Source of the DNA: DIGJ01 sp041821315
Lineage (GTDB): Bacteria; Bacillota; Clostridia; Lachnospirales; Lachnospiraceae
NCBI GenBank assembly: GCA_041821315.1
Contig: JBGUEO010000003.1
Span: 1-64,000 of the forward strand
DNA length: 64,000 nt
Direction of reading: 5' to 3'
Below are positions 35,963 through 45,605 of this stretch, one piece after another (position 1 is the first letter of the stretch; each line of letters starts with the position of its first letter). The notes below the pieces were generated by a model. That model worked only from the letters and a program-made list of their open reading frames with translations, was not told the origin of the DNA and made no database searches. The translations under genes were made by a program, and so were the position numbers.

Positions 35963-36706
35963 ATGGAAGCTTCATTTTCAAAGAAACACCCATATAGTGC
36001 GGCAATTTCAGCAGCATTTTTGTGTACTTGTATGACCGTTATTGGGGCAGCAACTTCACAAATTATGGGATTCGAGGCGGGGAAAACGTACCTTGTAATG
36101 AGTGGCATTATCTTTTTATCTATCATTATTGGACTAGTTATAATGAAGCGATCACGCATTTCCATTCGTGAATATGGATTTCGTAAACCAGACACCAAGA
36201 GCGCGAGAAACGTTTGGTACTATGTGCCGCTTTTTCTCGTAGAGGGAATTTCCTTTTTCGGCGATGAGACTGCATACAAGGAAGGGGTATCCGTGTACCT
36301 TACGCTTCTTCTATTTTGTATCATGGTTGGTTTTCATGAAGAAATTTATTTTCGTGGGTTGGTATTTGGATTCCTGGGAGAGAAGGGGAAAAAGATAGCA
36401 ATCCTTGTGTCTTCTAGTATATTTGGGGTTCTCCATTTGGCAAATGCACTGGGAGGACAGAATATCCAATATACATGTTTGCAGATTGGATTTGCATTTT
36501 TGGTAGGGATTGTGTTAGCAGAACTTGTAAGTATTACAAAAAGTTTATGGATGGTAATTATATGGCATAGCCTACATGATTTTATTGCTTCGTCAAGTAG
36601 TGACGTCATAGATACAAAAGAACTTATTGTATCTTTTATACAGATTTTGATCTTTCTTATTTATGCCATTGTGTTATGGAAAAAGAGCACTACAATTGTA
36701 GATTAA
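35963..36706 (+). CDS. CPBP family intramembrane protease
   Basis: A 247-residue membrane protein with about seven spans and the CPBP/Abi (type II CAAX protease) signatures: E126-E127-x3-R131, F154-x3-H158 and H202-x3-D206. These residues form the metal-dependent active site in Rce1-like enzymes. Such proteins often act in bacteriocin self-immunity or membrane-protein processing. It lies 4 bases behind the TetR gene, whose repression it probably shares. Target is unknown. Confidence 0.85.
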   Translation: MEASFSKKHPYSAAISAAFLCTCMTVIGAATSQIMGFEAGKTYLVMSGIIFLSIIIGLVIMKRSRISIREYGFRKPDTKSARNVWYYVPLFLVEGISFFGDETAYKEGVSVYLTLLLFCIMVGFHEEIYFRGLVFGFLGEKGKKIAILVSSSIFGVLHLANALGGQNIQYTCLQIGFAFLVGIVLAELVSITKSLWMVIIWHSLHDFIASSSSDVIDTKELIVSFIQILIFLIYAIVLWKKSTTIVD

Positions 36707-36770
36707 TTTTATGCTTTTGATATGATAGATCAAAAAAACATCAAGAAAACGAATCGATAGGCATATGAAG

Positions 36771-36812
36771 AATAAGCTCAAAGTTAGATAAAACTAACTT
36801 TGAGCTTATTTT
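36771..36812 (+). terminator. Terminator of the TetR/CPBP unit
   Basis: A perfect 17-bp stem (36771-36787 with 36794-36810) with a 6-base loop and a short T tail. The gap up to the next promoter (36813-36952) shows no gene. Confidence 0.85.
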
Positions 36813-36952
36813 ATGTTAAGGATAAGAGAAATTTGGAAAAATACGAGCAAAAAATAATCCAAACTATGCGTTGCTAAAGGACGGAATCAAAAAAATCTGT
36901 CTGCAACAGGATTTGATTTAGATTTGAGTATGCTAACCTTAGTTAAAAATAG

Positions 36953-36981
36953 TTGCAATTTTTATATAGGCCTGTTATAAT
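36953..36981 (+). promoter_or_regulatory. Promoter of the second glycan operon
   Basis: TTGCAA (36953-36958) and TATAAT (36976-36981) with a 17-base spacer and TG extension. Confidence 0.85.
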
Positions 36982-36988
36982 AAAATCA

Positions 36989-37002
36989 CTTAAACGTTTA
37001 AA
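36989..37002 (+). promoter_or_regulatory. Operator A of the second LacI regulator
   Basis: CTTAAACGTTTAAA sits at the expected start of transcription. It shares the CTTAA-N-CG-N-TTAA core with two sites before the LacI gene at 41315. Confidence 0.7.
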
Positions 37003-37024
37003 CGACTTAAAATGGAGGTGTTCT

Positions 37025-38824
37025 ATGAAAAATAATTATATTTGTACAGGAAATGAGATGATTTCGCTTCCTTGCATCCGGCAAGAAGATGGGTCGATTT
37101 TGGATGTTACAATACTTCATATGGGATATAAGGGGTTAATAGATATCAGGGGAACAACAAAGTATCCCCTCCTGCGGCCGATTGTTCAAGTCGATGGAGA
37201 AGAAGTTTGTTTTGATACGATTCAGTGGGAGAGGGAGAATTACTGGATTCCACATTTTGAAGCTAGTAGCAAGGAAATAAAGGTTACTGGAACGGTACTG
37301 GCACCAATTAATGAAAGAGGATTTGCATATCCGATTTGTGTGACTAATAAAGGTAATATATCCCATAAAATAACACTTGGATTTGAAGGTTGTTGGAGCA
37401 GTACTTATCATTCAATCAATGAAGATAAGAAGATTGAGGCTCCAGTCTTTGTCTATGAGAGTGCATGGAATCAAAGCCTGGTTTTTGACCTGCGAATTGG
37501 TGTTTCGGTATTTGCGTTTGCACCAATGTTTGGAGAAGAGATGAAGACACAATATCATCAAACATCGGAAGGTATTTTCTTTCGCTTTGAAAAAGAGTAT
37601 GAAATTAAGCCTGGAAAAGAGAGAGTTCTTGACTGTTTTTTTGGAATTGGAGTGGAGGAAGTTGCGGCGACGACTGCTGCAAAAGAAATGTACCGTTTTG
37701 GTTATGAAAAAGAACGAAAACGGACAAAAGAATGGTTGGAAAAACGCTGTCTTAAGCTCTCGGATGATTCTCTACAAGAAATTTTTCATCAGAATCTATT
37801 CTTTAATTTTTTCTATGCGTCGGGCAGAACCATTGACACGGAAGAACTTGTTCTTGTGACTTCAAGGAGTCCACGATATTATGTAAGTGCAGCTTACTGG
37901 GATCGTGATAGTCTGCTTTGGAGTTTTCCATCTATTTTGCTAGCAGACCCTTCTTATGCAAGAGAGATGCTTATGTATGTATTTGGAAGGCAGCGAAGAA
38001 ACTTTGGACTGCATAGCCGCTATATTGATGGTACTCTTTTGGAACCGGGTTTTGAGCTAGACGAGCTGTGTGCACCAGTAATTGCACTTTCTAATTATAT
38101 CAGCGCAACGGGAGAGAAGGACATTCTTGACAAGGAAGAAATAAAGGAAGGGATTGCGCTTATCTTAAGAAGACTAAATGAAAACCGGCATCCAGACATT
38201 GCTCTTTATCAGACCTTTTTACAGCCAACGGATGATATGCATGTCTATCCATATCTTACCTATGACAATGTCTTAGTATGGTATGTATATAAATGTCTTG
38301 CAGATTTGCATCAGGGCAGATGGGAAGCAGAAACAATCAAGGCGCTTTTGGACGAGGCAGATGCTGTTCACCAAGCAGTCTTCGCCAATTGTATTAAGGA
38401 GCATCAAGGAAAACAAATTTTTGCATGGTCAGTTGATTTGGAAGGAAGCCGGGATGTATATGACGAACCACCAGGAAGTCTTCAACTTATGCCGTTCTAC
38501 GGATTTTTAGAGGCAGAGGATCCAATCTATAAAAATACAGTGGAGGTTATAAGAAGCCCACAATATCCGTATTCGTTTTATGGAAGTCCCATCGCAGAAA
38601 TTGGATGTCCGCATGCACCACATCCATGGGTATTGAGTATTGCAAATAGCTTATTATGTGGTAGATTAGAAAGCAGCAAAAACATCCTTTTGAAACTAAA
38701 AATGGACAATGGAGTGGCATGTGAAAGTGTAGATGAAAATACAGGAGAGAGCGCTACTGGGGATGCATTTGCAACTTGTGCAGGCTTTTTGGCATATGCA
38801 ATTTATGAAGCGTTTCACAAATGA
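37025..38824 (+). CDS. Probable (alpha/alpha)6-barrel glycoside hydrolase, family not assigned
   Basis: A 599-residue cytosolic protein. An N-terminal beta-sandwich-like region of about 230 residues is followed by a helical region with features of (alpha/alpha)6 glycosidases: AAYWDRDSLLWSFPSILLAD near 295, GFELDELCAPVIALSNYI, and a C-terminal segment ACESVDENTGES then TGDAFATCAGFLAYAI. The pattern is distantly like GH125 or amylo-glucosidase-type enzymes but no family was recognised with confidence. It is the first structural gene of a locus with GH65, GH31 and PgmB, so an alpha-glucoside substrate is likely. The ATG at 37025 follows TGGAGG; the longer frame from 36953 would include the operator. 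Confidence 0.6.
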   Translation: MKNNYICTGNEMISLPCIRQEDGSILDVTILHMGYKGLIDIRGTTKYPLLRPIVQVDGEEVCFDTIQWERENYWIPHFEASSKEIKVTGTVLAPINERGFAYPICVTNKGNISHKITLGFEGCWSSTYHSINEDKKIEAPVFVYESAWNQSLVFDLRIGVSVFAFAPMFGEEMKTQYHQTSEGIFFRFEKEYEIKPGKERVLDCFFGIGVEEVAATTAAKEMYRFGYEKERKRTKEWLEKRCLKLSDDSLQEIFHQNLFFNFFYASGRTIDTEELVLVTSRSPRYYVSAAYWDRDSLLWSFPSILLADPSYAREMLMYVFGRQRRNFGLHSRYIDGTLLEPGFELDELCAPVIALSNYISATGEKDILDKEEIKEGIALILRRLNENRHPDIALYQTFLQPTDDMHVYPYLTYDNVLVWYVYKCLADLHQGRWEAETIKALLDEADAVHQAVFANCIKEHQGKQIFAWSVDLEGSRDVYDEPPGSLQLMPFYGFLEAEDPIYKNTVEVIRSPQYPYSFYGSPIAEIGCPHAPHPWVLSIANSLLCGRLESSKNILLKLKMDNGVACESVDENTGESATGDAFATCAGFLAYAIYEAFHK

Positions 38825-38872
38825 TGCGTTCTATTACGTGCTTCATATATTTTGAAAACAGGAGGAACAAAT

Positions 38873-41107
38873 TTGAATAAGTTAGACTATGATGGATGGA
38901 GCATCAAATCCAATGCATCCATGCGGCAAGATAAAAAATATTATGAGAGCATATTTTCCCAGGGAAATGGATATATGGGAATACGAGGAAGTCTGCCGGA
39001 GGATTTTGAAAATCAAAGTTATGAGAGATGCACCTATATAGCGGGTGTTTTTGATTACATCAAAGAAGAAATAACGGATATGGTGAATGTTCCAGATTAT
39101 ATGAATACAAAAATTACAGTTGGCGAGGAAGTTTTTGAGCCATTACATGAAAGTGTAGATATAGAACAAACACTATGGTTAAGAGATGGGATATTGGAGC
39201 GTTGCTATTGTTGGAAGACGAAAAATAGTGGAAAAATAGTAATTAAAAGTCAACGTTTTTTAAGTATTGATGATATACATACTGCGTTAATCCGTTATGA
39301 AATAGTCGCACTTGAAAAACCCTGTGATATGTTGTTTGAAACAGGAATCAGTGCAAATGTTTCTAATCAAAGTATTGAAGATGATCAATTAAAGCAAAAC
39401 CACACTATACTGAAAATGGCGATGCCAATTGAAGCGTGGCAAGACGAGGCGGACGTTCTCAAAGTAAAAACAACAGGAAGAGCAGGAATACACATAATAG
39501 AAGGGAGTCTTGTTCAAACAGAGGAAAGGGAACTTTTGCCAGAACATGTGAAAGAAAAAGAGTATGTAGGGACAAAATATGCATTTAGAGCCAAACAAGG
39601 AAAGTCCTATTGTTTTGATAAATTAATATCGGTGTTCACCTCGAGAGAATGTAAATTAGATCAGCTAAATCAAGTGATTCTAGCACATATAAAAAAGAAC
39701 AAAACATTGGGGTATAATACCATGTATCGCAAGAATAAGTTGGCTTGGATGAAAAAATGGGAGACTTCTGATATCGAAATCGAAGGCGATATAAAAATAC
39801 AAACGGCGATTCGATACAATATATTTCAATTAATTCAGACGAACGCAGAGGGGGATTGCACTGTAAATATTGGAGCCAGAGGTATTATGCATGGAAGATA
39901 CAAAGGCTGCTACTTTTGGGATACCGATATTTTTATGCTTCCATTTTATGTGAACAGCAACCAAGAAGCAGCTAGAAATTTGGTTATGTACCGATATTTA
40001 AAGCTTGACGATGCGAGAAAAAATGCGAAAGAGTTGAACTTACAAGGAGCTAGATATCCTTGGATGTGTTCTATTGATGGCAGAGAGCAATGCGAAAGCT
40101 GGGATATTGGTAAAAGTGAGATACATGTCACGGCGGACGTGGCCTATGCGGTCGACTATTATGTGCGCATGAGCAATGACTTAGAATTTTATGAGAATTA
40201 TGCAATCGAAATTTATGCCGAAACAGCAAGATATCATGTGAGCCGATTGACCTATGATGAAAATAAAGATATGTACAACCTTATGTTTGTCAAAGGACCG
40301 GATGAATATTGTGGGATCACTTCCAATAATACATATACGAATTGGATGATTCGCTACAACATGAAATTAGCAGTGGAAGGACTTACGTATCTTAAAGAAA
40401 ACAGAGCCACAAAATATCATGAATTGACTTGCAGATTAGGAATAAAAGGCTTGGAAATAAAGAAATGGGATACCATTCGAGATAAAATTAGTCTGCCATA
40501 TGATGATGCTAAGTATTTATATATACAAGATGATACGTTTATGAAACTTGAACCACTTATGATTGATGATTATAAAACAAATGAATCGCCGCTCTATCAT
40601 AGTATTTGTTTTGATCGACTTCAAAGATATCGTGTATTAAAACAAGCTGATTTGGTTTTACTGGTAACGTTATTTCCAGACGACTTTTCAGTAGAGCAAA
40701 AGCAGGCAATATGGAATTATTATGAACCTCTCACACTTCATGATTCTTCCCTAAGTTATGGAGTACATGCAAATCTTGCTGCCAATCTCTCAATGAATCA
40801 ACAGGCGTTGGCGTATTTTGAAAAAAGTGTGCTGCTTGATTTAGAAGACATTATGAGCAGCACGGGCAAAGAAGGTCTCCATTTTGCAGCATTTGGAGCG
40901 TCATGGCAAGCACTTATCATGGGTTTTGCGGGAATTCGAATTAAGGAAGATACAATAACCGTGAATCCAAATCTTCCAATGAATTGGAGCAAGCTTCGTT
41001 TCCATTTTAAGTATAAGGGAAGTGACTATCAAATTGAAATAAAAGAAGGTACTGGTCATATCCAAAAGGATGGTAAAATTCATAACAAAATGGAGGAATC
41101 TGATTGA
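38873..41107 (+). CDS. GH65 disaccharide phosphorylase (kojibiose/nigerose/maltose/trehalose type)
   Basis: A 744-residue GH65 enzyme. It has an N-terminal beta-sandwich (NGYMGIRGSLPE), a helical linker, and a catalytic barrel with RGIMHGRYKGCYFWDTDIFM and the acid E478 in GPDEYCGITSNNTYTN, then KQADLVLL that helps bind phosphate. It would split an alpha-glucosyl disaccharide with phosphate to beta-glucose 1-phosphate and glucose. The beta-phosphoglucomutase gene at the end of the operon supports this. Start is TTG, 7 bases after GGAGG; no suitable ATG exists. The linkage specificity cannot be decided by eye. Confidence 0.87.
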   Translation: MNKLDYDGWSIKSNASMRQDKKYYESIFSQGNGYMGIRGSLPEDFENQSYERCTYIAGVFDYIKEEITDMVNVPDYMNTKITVGEEVFEPLHESVDIEQTLWLRDGILERCYCWKTKNSGKIVIKSQRFLSIDDIHTALIRYEIVALEKPCDMLFETGISANVSNQSIEDDQLKQNHTILKMAMPIEAWQDEADVLKVKTTGRAGIHIIEGSLVQTEERELLPEHVKEKEYVGTKYAFRAKQGKSYCFDKLISVFTSRECKLDQLNQVILAHIKKNKTLGYNTMYRKNKLAWMKKWETSDIEIEGDIKIQTAIRYNIFQLIQTNAEGDCTVNIGARGIMHGRYKGCYFWDTDIFMLPFYVNSNQEAARNLVMYRYLKLDDARKNAKELNLQGARYPWMCSIDGREQCESWDIGKSEIHVTADVAYAVDYYVRMSNDLEFYENYAIEIYAETARYHVSRLTYDENKDMYNLMFVKGPDEYCGITSNNTYTNWMIRYNMKLAVEGLTYLKENRATKYHELTCRLGIKGLEIKKWDTIRDKISLPYDDAKYLYIQDDTFMKLEPLMIDDYKTNESPLYHSICFDRLQRYRVLKQADLVLLVTLFPDDFSVEQKQAIWNYYEPLTLHDSSLSYGVHANLAANLSMNQQALAYFEKSVLLDLEDIMSSTGKEGLHFAAFGASWQALIMGFAGIRIKEDTITVNPNLPMNWSKLRFHFKYKGSDYQIEIKEGTGHIQKDGKIHNKMEESD

Positions 41108-41132
41108 CAAATAAGGAAATATCTTTTATAAT
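41104..41132 (+). promoter_or_regulatory. Internal promoter before the second LacI gene
   Basis: TTGACA (41104-41109) and TATAAT (41127-41132) with a 17-base spacer. The -35 overlaps the stop codon of the GH65 gene. Confidence 0.85.
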
Positions 41133-41152
41133 CAACTTAAACGGTTAAGTTG
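41133..41152 (+). promoter_or_regulatory. Operator B of the second LacI regulator
   Basis: CAACTTAAACGGTTAAGTTG has perfect 8-base arms around ACGG and begins directly after the -10 box. It is the best of the three related sites. Confidence 0.8.
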
Positions 41153-41261
41153 ATAAAATGATTAAAAATTTTATTAACGATATATTTTTAAGAAACAGAG
41201 ATTTAAAGAACAAAAATCAGGCAAAATATTGGAGTTTATGCCAATTTTTATATTTAGAAAG

Positions 41262-41275
41262 CTTAAGCGATTAAG
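41262..41275 (+). promoter_or_regulatory. Operator C of the second LacI regulator
   Basis: CTTAAGCGATTAAG lies 126 bp downstream of operator B and 40 bases before the LacI start, suited to a repression loop or roadblock. Confidence 0.65.
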
Positions 41276-41314
41276 TCAAGATACAGGTCTGTGGTTATCA
41301 AGGAGGGATTTTGA

Positions 41315-42340
41315 ATGATGAAACGAGTTGGGATAAAAGATGTGGCAAAAGAGGCTGGAGTATCCATTGCAACGGTGTCTTACGTAATCAATAACAAAGG
41401 GGGGCAGACGCTAAGCGAAGAAACAAAAGAAAGAGTCTGGAAGGCAGTTAACCAGTTGAATTATGTACCAAATCTTTCTGCAAGAATTTTAGCAAATAAT
41501 AAATCCAACCTGATTGGGGTTGTAATACCACAAACAGAGACGGATAAGGAGTTTATGTTTTCAAATCCGTTTTATTCCGAATTTTTAAGCAGTTTGGAAT
41601 ACACGGCGCGTAAGAAGGGATATCATATCTTGATTTCAGGAACCAATGCGGATGAAAATTATATTGAAGTAGCAAAAAAAAGAAATCTTGATGGAATTGT
41701 GATTTTGGGTGTTTATCCTAAGGATACCCTGGAAGAAATTCAGAATTCAAAGATTCCAACGGTCATTATTGATAGTTATATCAAGAGCTATCATTTTAAT
41801 ACGGTAGGAACCGATGATTGCTATGCTGGGTATACGGCAACTAAATATCTTTTAGAAAAAGGACATCGGAAGATCGCAATTGTAACGGGTTCCACGCTTG
41901 AAAAGGGAGTAAATCAGGAAAGAGTAAGGGGATATGAGGATGCACTTTCGGAATCTGGAATTTCACTTGAAAAAAGAAATGTCTATACGGGAACGGTAGA
42001 TTTTGAATATGGTGAGGAAGTAGCGGAACAGATAGCCAAGAGGAAGGATGAAGTTACTGCTGTTTTTTGTACAGCAGATATCATGGCACTTGGGCTTTTG
42101 AAAGGTCTTAATAAATATGGGATTCGCGTACCAGAAGATATCTCTATCATGGGTTTTGATAATACATTTATTTCAAAGATTTCAACACCAGCGCTGACAA
42201 CAATTGATCAAAATATATCGATTAAAGGAGAGCGGGCAGCAAAGATGATTATTGGGATACTAAGCGAGCAGTTGAAAGGAAAACAAGATTATATTGTCCC
42301 AATCGAAATTGTAGAGCGAGAATCAATAAGGGAGGTGTAA
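41315..42340 (+). CDS. LacI family repressor of the second glycan operon
   Basis: A 341-residue LacI protein with the helix-turn-helix at residues 5-52 (GIKDVAKEAGVSIATVSYVINN) and a sugar-binding effector domain. It lies behind operators B and C, and operator A marks the promoter of the upstream glycosidase genes, so one repressor probably controls both transcripts. A strong AGGAGGG site precedes two adjacent ATG codons; the first was used. The inducer is unknown, presumably an alpha-glucoside. Confidence 0.9.
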   Translation: MMKRVGIKDVAKEAGVSIATVSYVINNKGGQTLSEETKERVWKAVNQLNYVPNLSARILANNKSNLIGVVIPQTETDKEFMFSNPFYSEFLSSLEYTARKKGYHILISGTNADENYIEVAKKRNLDGIVILGVYPKDTLEEIQNSKIPTVIIDSYIKSYHFNTVGTDDCYAGYTATKYLLEKGHRKIAIVTGSTLEKGVNQERVRGYEDALSESGISLEKRNVYTGTVDFEYGEEVAEQIAKRKDEVTAVFCTADIMALGLLKGLNKYGIRVPEDISIMGFDNTFISKISTPALTTIDQNISIKGERAAKMIIGILSEQLKGKQDYIVPIEIVERESIREV

Positions 42341-42344
42341 GAAG

Positions 42345-43238
42345 ATGTATTTTCCGAATAAAAGGCAGAAGATTATATCGATTTGTTTCTTTTTATTACC
42401 ATCTATGATTGGATTGATTGTGTTTTGTCTTCTCCCAATGGTGGCATCTGCAATTTACAGCTTTTTAGAATATGATGTACTCCTTCCACTAAGCCAGGCT
42501 AAGTTTATTGGATTTGATAATTATAGAAAACTATTTGGTGAAGGGGAACTTATTACAACTTTGTGGCACAACATACAGTATTTGGTGATGTACATACCAG
42601 TTATTATGCTTACTTCGTTAACAATGGGAATTTTGTTAAATCAAGAGTTTAAAGGACGCCGTTTGGTACAGATTATCTTTTATACACCAGTAGTTACTTC
42701 GTGGGTAGCAGCTGCAGTTGTATGGAGATGGATCCTAAGCGGGAAATATGGGTTTATTAATCAAGCATTAGCTGTGATAGGGATTCATGCACCAGCTTGG
42801 ATGAGTGATCCAAATTGGGCGATGGTTGGCATTGTCTTGGTAGCGGTTTGGAAAGATACTGGATACTATGCATTGTTCTTTCTTGCAGCACTAAAAGGAA
42901 TCAATCCAACGTATTATGAGGCAGCAAATATAGATGGGGCAAAATGGTATCAAAGATTATTTAAAATCACGATTCCTCTCATATCACCTACTATTTTTTT
43001 GCTATTTGTCTATAACATAATCGCAGGATTTCAGGTATTTGACTCGATACAGATCATGACAGGAGGAGGACCTGCGGGGTCTACCACGGTTATGATGGAG
43101 CGAATCTATAAATATGGCTTTAAAATGTATCAAATGGGATATGCAGCAGCTTGGTCGTGGGTATTATTTGCAATTATATTTGTAGCAACCATCATACAAT
43201 TCATTTTGCAAAAAAGGTGGGTGAATTATGATGCATAA
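42345..43238 (+). CDS. Sugar ABC transporter permease, MalF/UgpA type
   Basis: A 297-residue membrane protein with six spans and the EAA loop TYYEAANIDGAKWYQRLFKITIP. It starts 4 bases after the repressor gene with GGAGGTG upstream and overlaps the next permease by 11 bases. It forms the channel of the second sugar importer. No ATPase gene is present in the operon. Confidence 0.88.
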   Translation: MYFPNKRQKIISICFFLLPSMIGLIVFCLLPMVASAIYSFLEYDVLLPLSQAKFIGFDNYRKLFGEGELITTLWHNIQYLVMYIPVIMLTSLTMGILLNQEFKGRRLVQIIFYTPVVTSWVAAAVVWRWILSGKYGFINQALAVIGIHAPAWMSDPNWAMVGIVLVAVWKDTGYYALFFLAALKGINPTYYEAANIDGAKWYQRLFKITIPLISPTIFLLFVYNIIAGFQVFDSIQIMTGGGPAGSTTVMMERIYKYGFKMYQMGYAAAWSWVLFAIIFVATIIQFILQKRWVNYDA

Positions 43239-44073
43239 GAAAAAGAGAGCAAGTTATATAAAGAGAGTAATTTTTTATATCATACTGGTAATTGCTATAC
43301 TTATGGTTGTTCTGCCGTTTGCATGGATGCTAAGTACATCGTTTAAGGGAAATGAGGCAATCCGTACGATCCCAATCCGGTGGATACCACAAAATCCTAC
43401 ATTTGATAATTATAAAAAGATATTTCATATGTCGAGCTATAGTTTTTGGCAAGCGGGATTTAATAGTTTTTATCTTGCAATTACTTGTACCATAGTTTCT
43501 GTATTATCTGCAACTATGGCAGCATTTGTTTTTTCTAAAATTGAATTTAAGGGACGAGAAAAGTTATTTATGGTATATTTAGCGACCATGATGATACCGG
43601 CAACGGTTACGATGATACCAAATTATACGATTTTGAATCAGTTACATCTATTGGATACTTTTACAGGACTTATCTTGATGTCATTAAATAATACATTTGG
43701 AGTATTTTTAATGCGTCAGGCGATGATTGGAATTAATAACGCATATTTAGAGGCGGCATTAATGGATGGAGCTTCCCTTCGGCAGATTTTTGTTAAAATC
43801 ATGCTTCCAATGACAAAGCCAACACTTTTTACACTGATACTGATGAATTTTATGGGGTCATGGAACGCATATCTTCAGCCGCTTTTGGTGTTAAGCAGCA
43901 ATGATAAACAAACCTTGCAGCTGGTTTTAGCTACGCTCAATGGTCAGCTTAAGGGAAAGGAAAATATTACAATGGCAGGAGCGGTTATTTCCATACTTCC
44001 AATTGTGATTGTCTATATAATGGTGCAAAAATATATCGATCAAGGACTTGAGATTGGTGGCGTCAAAGGGTAA
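43228..44073 (+). CDS. Sugar ABC transporter permease, MalG/UgpE type
   Basis: A 281-residue permease with six spans, the EAA loop AYLEAALMDGASLRQIFVKIMLP and the C-terminus QGLEIGGVKG typical of the family. Two ATG codons are adjacent; the first overlaps the end of the upstream permease gene, which supports coupled translation. Confidence 0.88.
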   Translation: MMHKKKRASYIKRVIFYIILVIAILMVVLPFAWMLSTSFKGNEAIRTIPIRWIPQNPTFDNYKKIFHMSSYSFWQAGFNSFYLAITCTIVSVLSATMAAFVFSKIEFKGREKLFMVYLATMMIPATVTMIPNYTILNQLHLLDTFTGLILMSLNNTFGVFLMRQAMIGINNAYLEAALMDGASLRQIFVKIMLPMTKPTLFTLILMNFMGSWNAYLQPLLVLSSNDKQTLQLVLATLNGQLKGKENITMAGAVISILPIVIVYIMVQKYIDQGLEIGGVKG

Positions 44074-44095
44074 CAAACAATGTGATACGTAATGC

Positions 44096-44129
44096 CTGTA
44101 CCAGATATAGTGTCTGGGAAGGTGTACAG
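44096..44129 (+). promoter_or_regulatory. Intercistronic hairpin before the binding-protein gene
   Basis: CTGTAC (44096-44101) pairs with GTACAG (44124-44129), and inside it CAGA pairs with TCTG. There is no T run. Such hairpins between permease and binding-protein genes can protect the abundant binding-protein message. Confidence 0.45.
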
Positions 44130-44153
44130 TATAAAGATTAAGGAGGAGATTTT

Positions 44154-45482
44154 ATGAGAAGGTTAGTTCGTTACATGGTAGTAGTAATGGTGGCAGCAGC
44201 TATGTTAGCTGGATGCAAAAAATCAGAGGAACTAAAAGAAAGTACGGATACTGGTGCGGTAGCGCAAGATGCACAAACACAAGATGATACGAGTCAGAAA
44301 AAAACAAAAATTGTATATCTTCAATTTTCAGCAGGTGAATCCAATGCAGAAACATTAAAAAATATGGTAGCCAAATTTGAAGAAGACAATCAGGATATCG
44401 AGGTTGAGATTCAATCATTGGGGTATGATGATTATTTTACCGCATTAGCAACTAAAATGGCTGGCAATTCGGCACCAGACTGTTTTGAACTGAATATGGA
44501 AAATTTCTTGACCTATGCGATCAGAGATTCCATTGAACCACTTGACAGTTACTTTGAATCAAGCGATGCATCGACCGATGCATATAGTGCGGGACCACTC
44601 AATGCAGCAACTTACAATGGAAAGTTATATGCAATTCCGCAAAGTTTTTCAACGGTAGTATTAATTTATAACAAAGATCTTTTCGACAAAGCAGGAGTAA
44701 GTTATCCAACTTCTGATTGGACATGGAAGGACGAACAGGCAGCAGCAGAAAAAATTCGTGCCCTGGGTGATGATATATGGGGAACCTATCAACCAGTTAC
44801 CTATAACGAATTATATAAGACCGTAAAAACAAATGGTGGTTCCTTAGTGAGTGAAGATGGTAAAACGTTTACAATGAATTCTTCTGAAAATATCGAGACA
44901 CTTCAAATGATGTTAGATCGTGTATGTGGCGATAATCGTGTAATGCCAAATACAGAGGATATGGCAGGCCGTGGTGATTGGGATATGTTTAAATCAGGAA
45001 ATCTTGGAATGATTCACACTGGCATATGGGCTTTTAGTGATTTTACTCAAAATATTACCGATTTTGATTGGGACATTGCAGTTGAAACTGGAAACAAAAC
45101 ACATGCCGCACATTTCTTTGCAAATGTTGCTTGCGTAAACAAAGAAAGTAAAAAGAAAGAAGCTGCATTCAAATTTATTAATTATATGGCATCCAATAAA
45201 GAGGTAGTTAAAATGAGGTTGGATGCACAGTGGGAATTACCAACGGTATCCGACAAAGACCTAATGGCTCAATATTTGGAACAAACACCTCCAGAAAACA
45301 GAGAAGCAGTTATGGAATCTCTTGATTATGCAGCTGCACCACCAGCACTTTTGAAATACAGTGAGGTAGTTGATGTTATGACACCGATATTAGAAAATGC
45401 CGTGATTAATAATACACCAGCAGACGATGTATTAAATCAGATTCAAGAGGAAGTTGTCAGTAAAAAATTAATGAATGAATAA
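44154..45482 (+). CDS. Sugar ABC transporter substrate-binding lipoprotein
   Basis: A 442-residue family 1 solute-binding protein with a signal peptide and lipobox LAGC (Cys at about residue 21), then an acidic and Thr/Gln-rich linker. It would capture an oligosaccharide outside the membrane for the two permeases upstream. AAGGAGGAG precedes the ATG. Gene order permease-permease-binding protein differs from the first operon, where the binding protein comes first. Confidence 0.87.
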   Translation: MRRLVRYMVVVMVAAAMLAGCKKSEELKESTDTGAVAQDAQTQDDTSQKKTKIVYLQFSAGESNAETLKNMVAKFEEDNQDIEVEIQSLGYDDYFTALATKMAGNSAPDCFELNMENFLTYAIRDSIEPLDSYFESSDASTDAYSAGPLNAATYNGKLYAIPQSFSTVVLIYNKDLFDKAGVSYPTSDWTWKDEQAAAEKIRALGDDIWGTYQPVTYNELYKTVKTNGGSLVSEDGKTFTMNSSENIETLQMMLDRVCGDNRVMPNTEDMAGRGDWDMFKSGNLGMIHTGIWAFSDFTQNITDFDWDIAVETGNKTHAAHFFANVACVNKESKKKEAAFKFINYMASNKEVVKMRLDAQWELPTVSDKDLMAQYLEQTPPENREAVMESLDYAAAPPALLKYSEVVDVMTPILENAVINNTPADDVLNQIQEEVVSKKLMNE

Positions 45483-45511
45483 ATTCTAAACAATTATGAA
45501 TGGATAATAAA

Positions 45512-45568
45512 CATGAAAAGTAGTATAGACTCAGCGGTATCAAACATGAGAATATTCTACTTTTCATG
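45512..45568 (+). promoter_or_regulatory. Inverted repeat between binding protein and GH31 genes
   Basis: CATGAAAAGTAG (45512-45523) and CTACTTTTCATG (45557-45568) are perfect 12-bp arms with a 33-base loop and no T run. It may be a processing or attenuation element, or an operator; it ends 37 bases before the GH31 start. Confidence 0.45.
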
Positions 45569-45605
45569 CTTATAAGAGATGAATTCTACAACAATGGAGG
45601 CTCAT

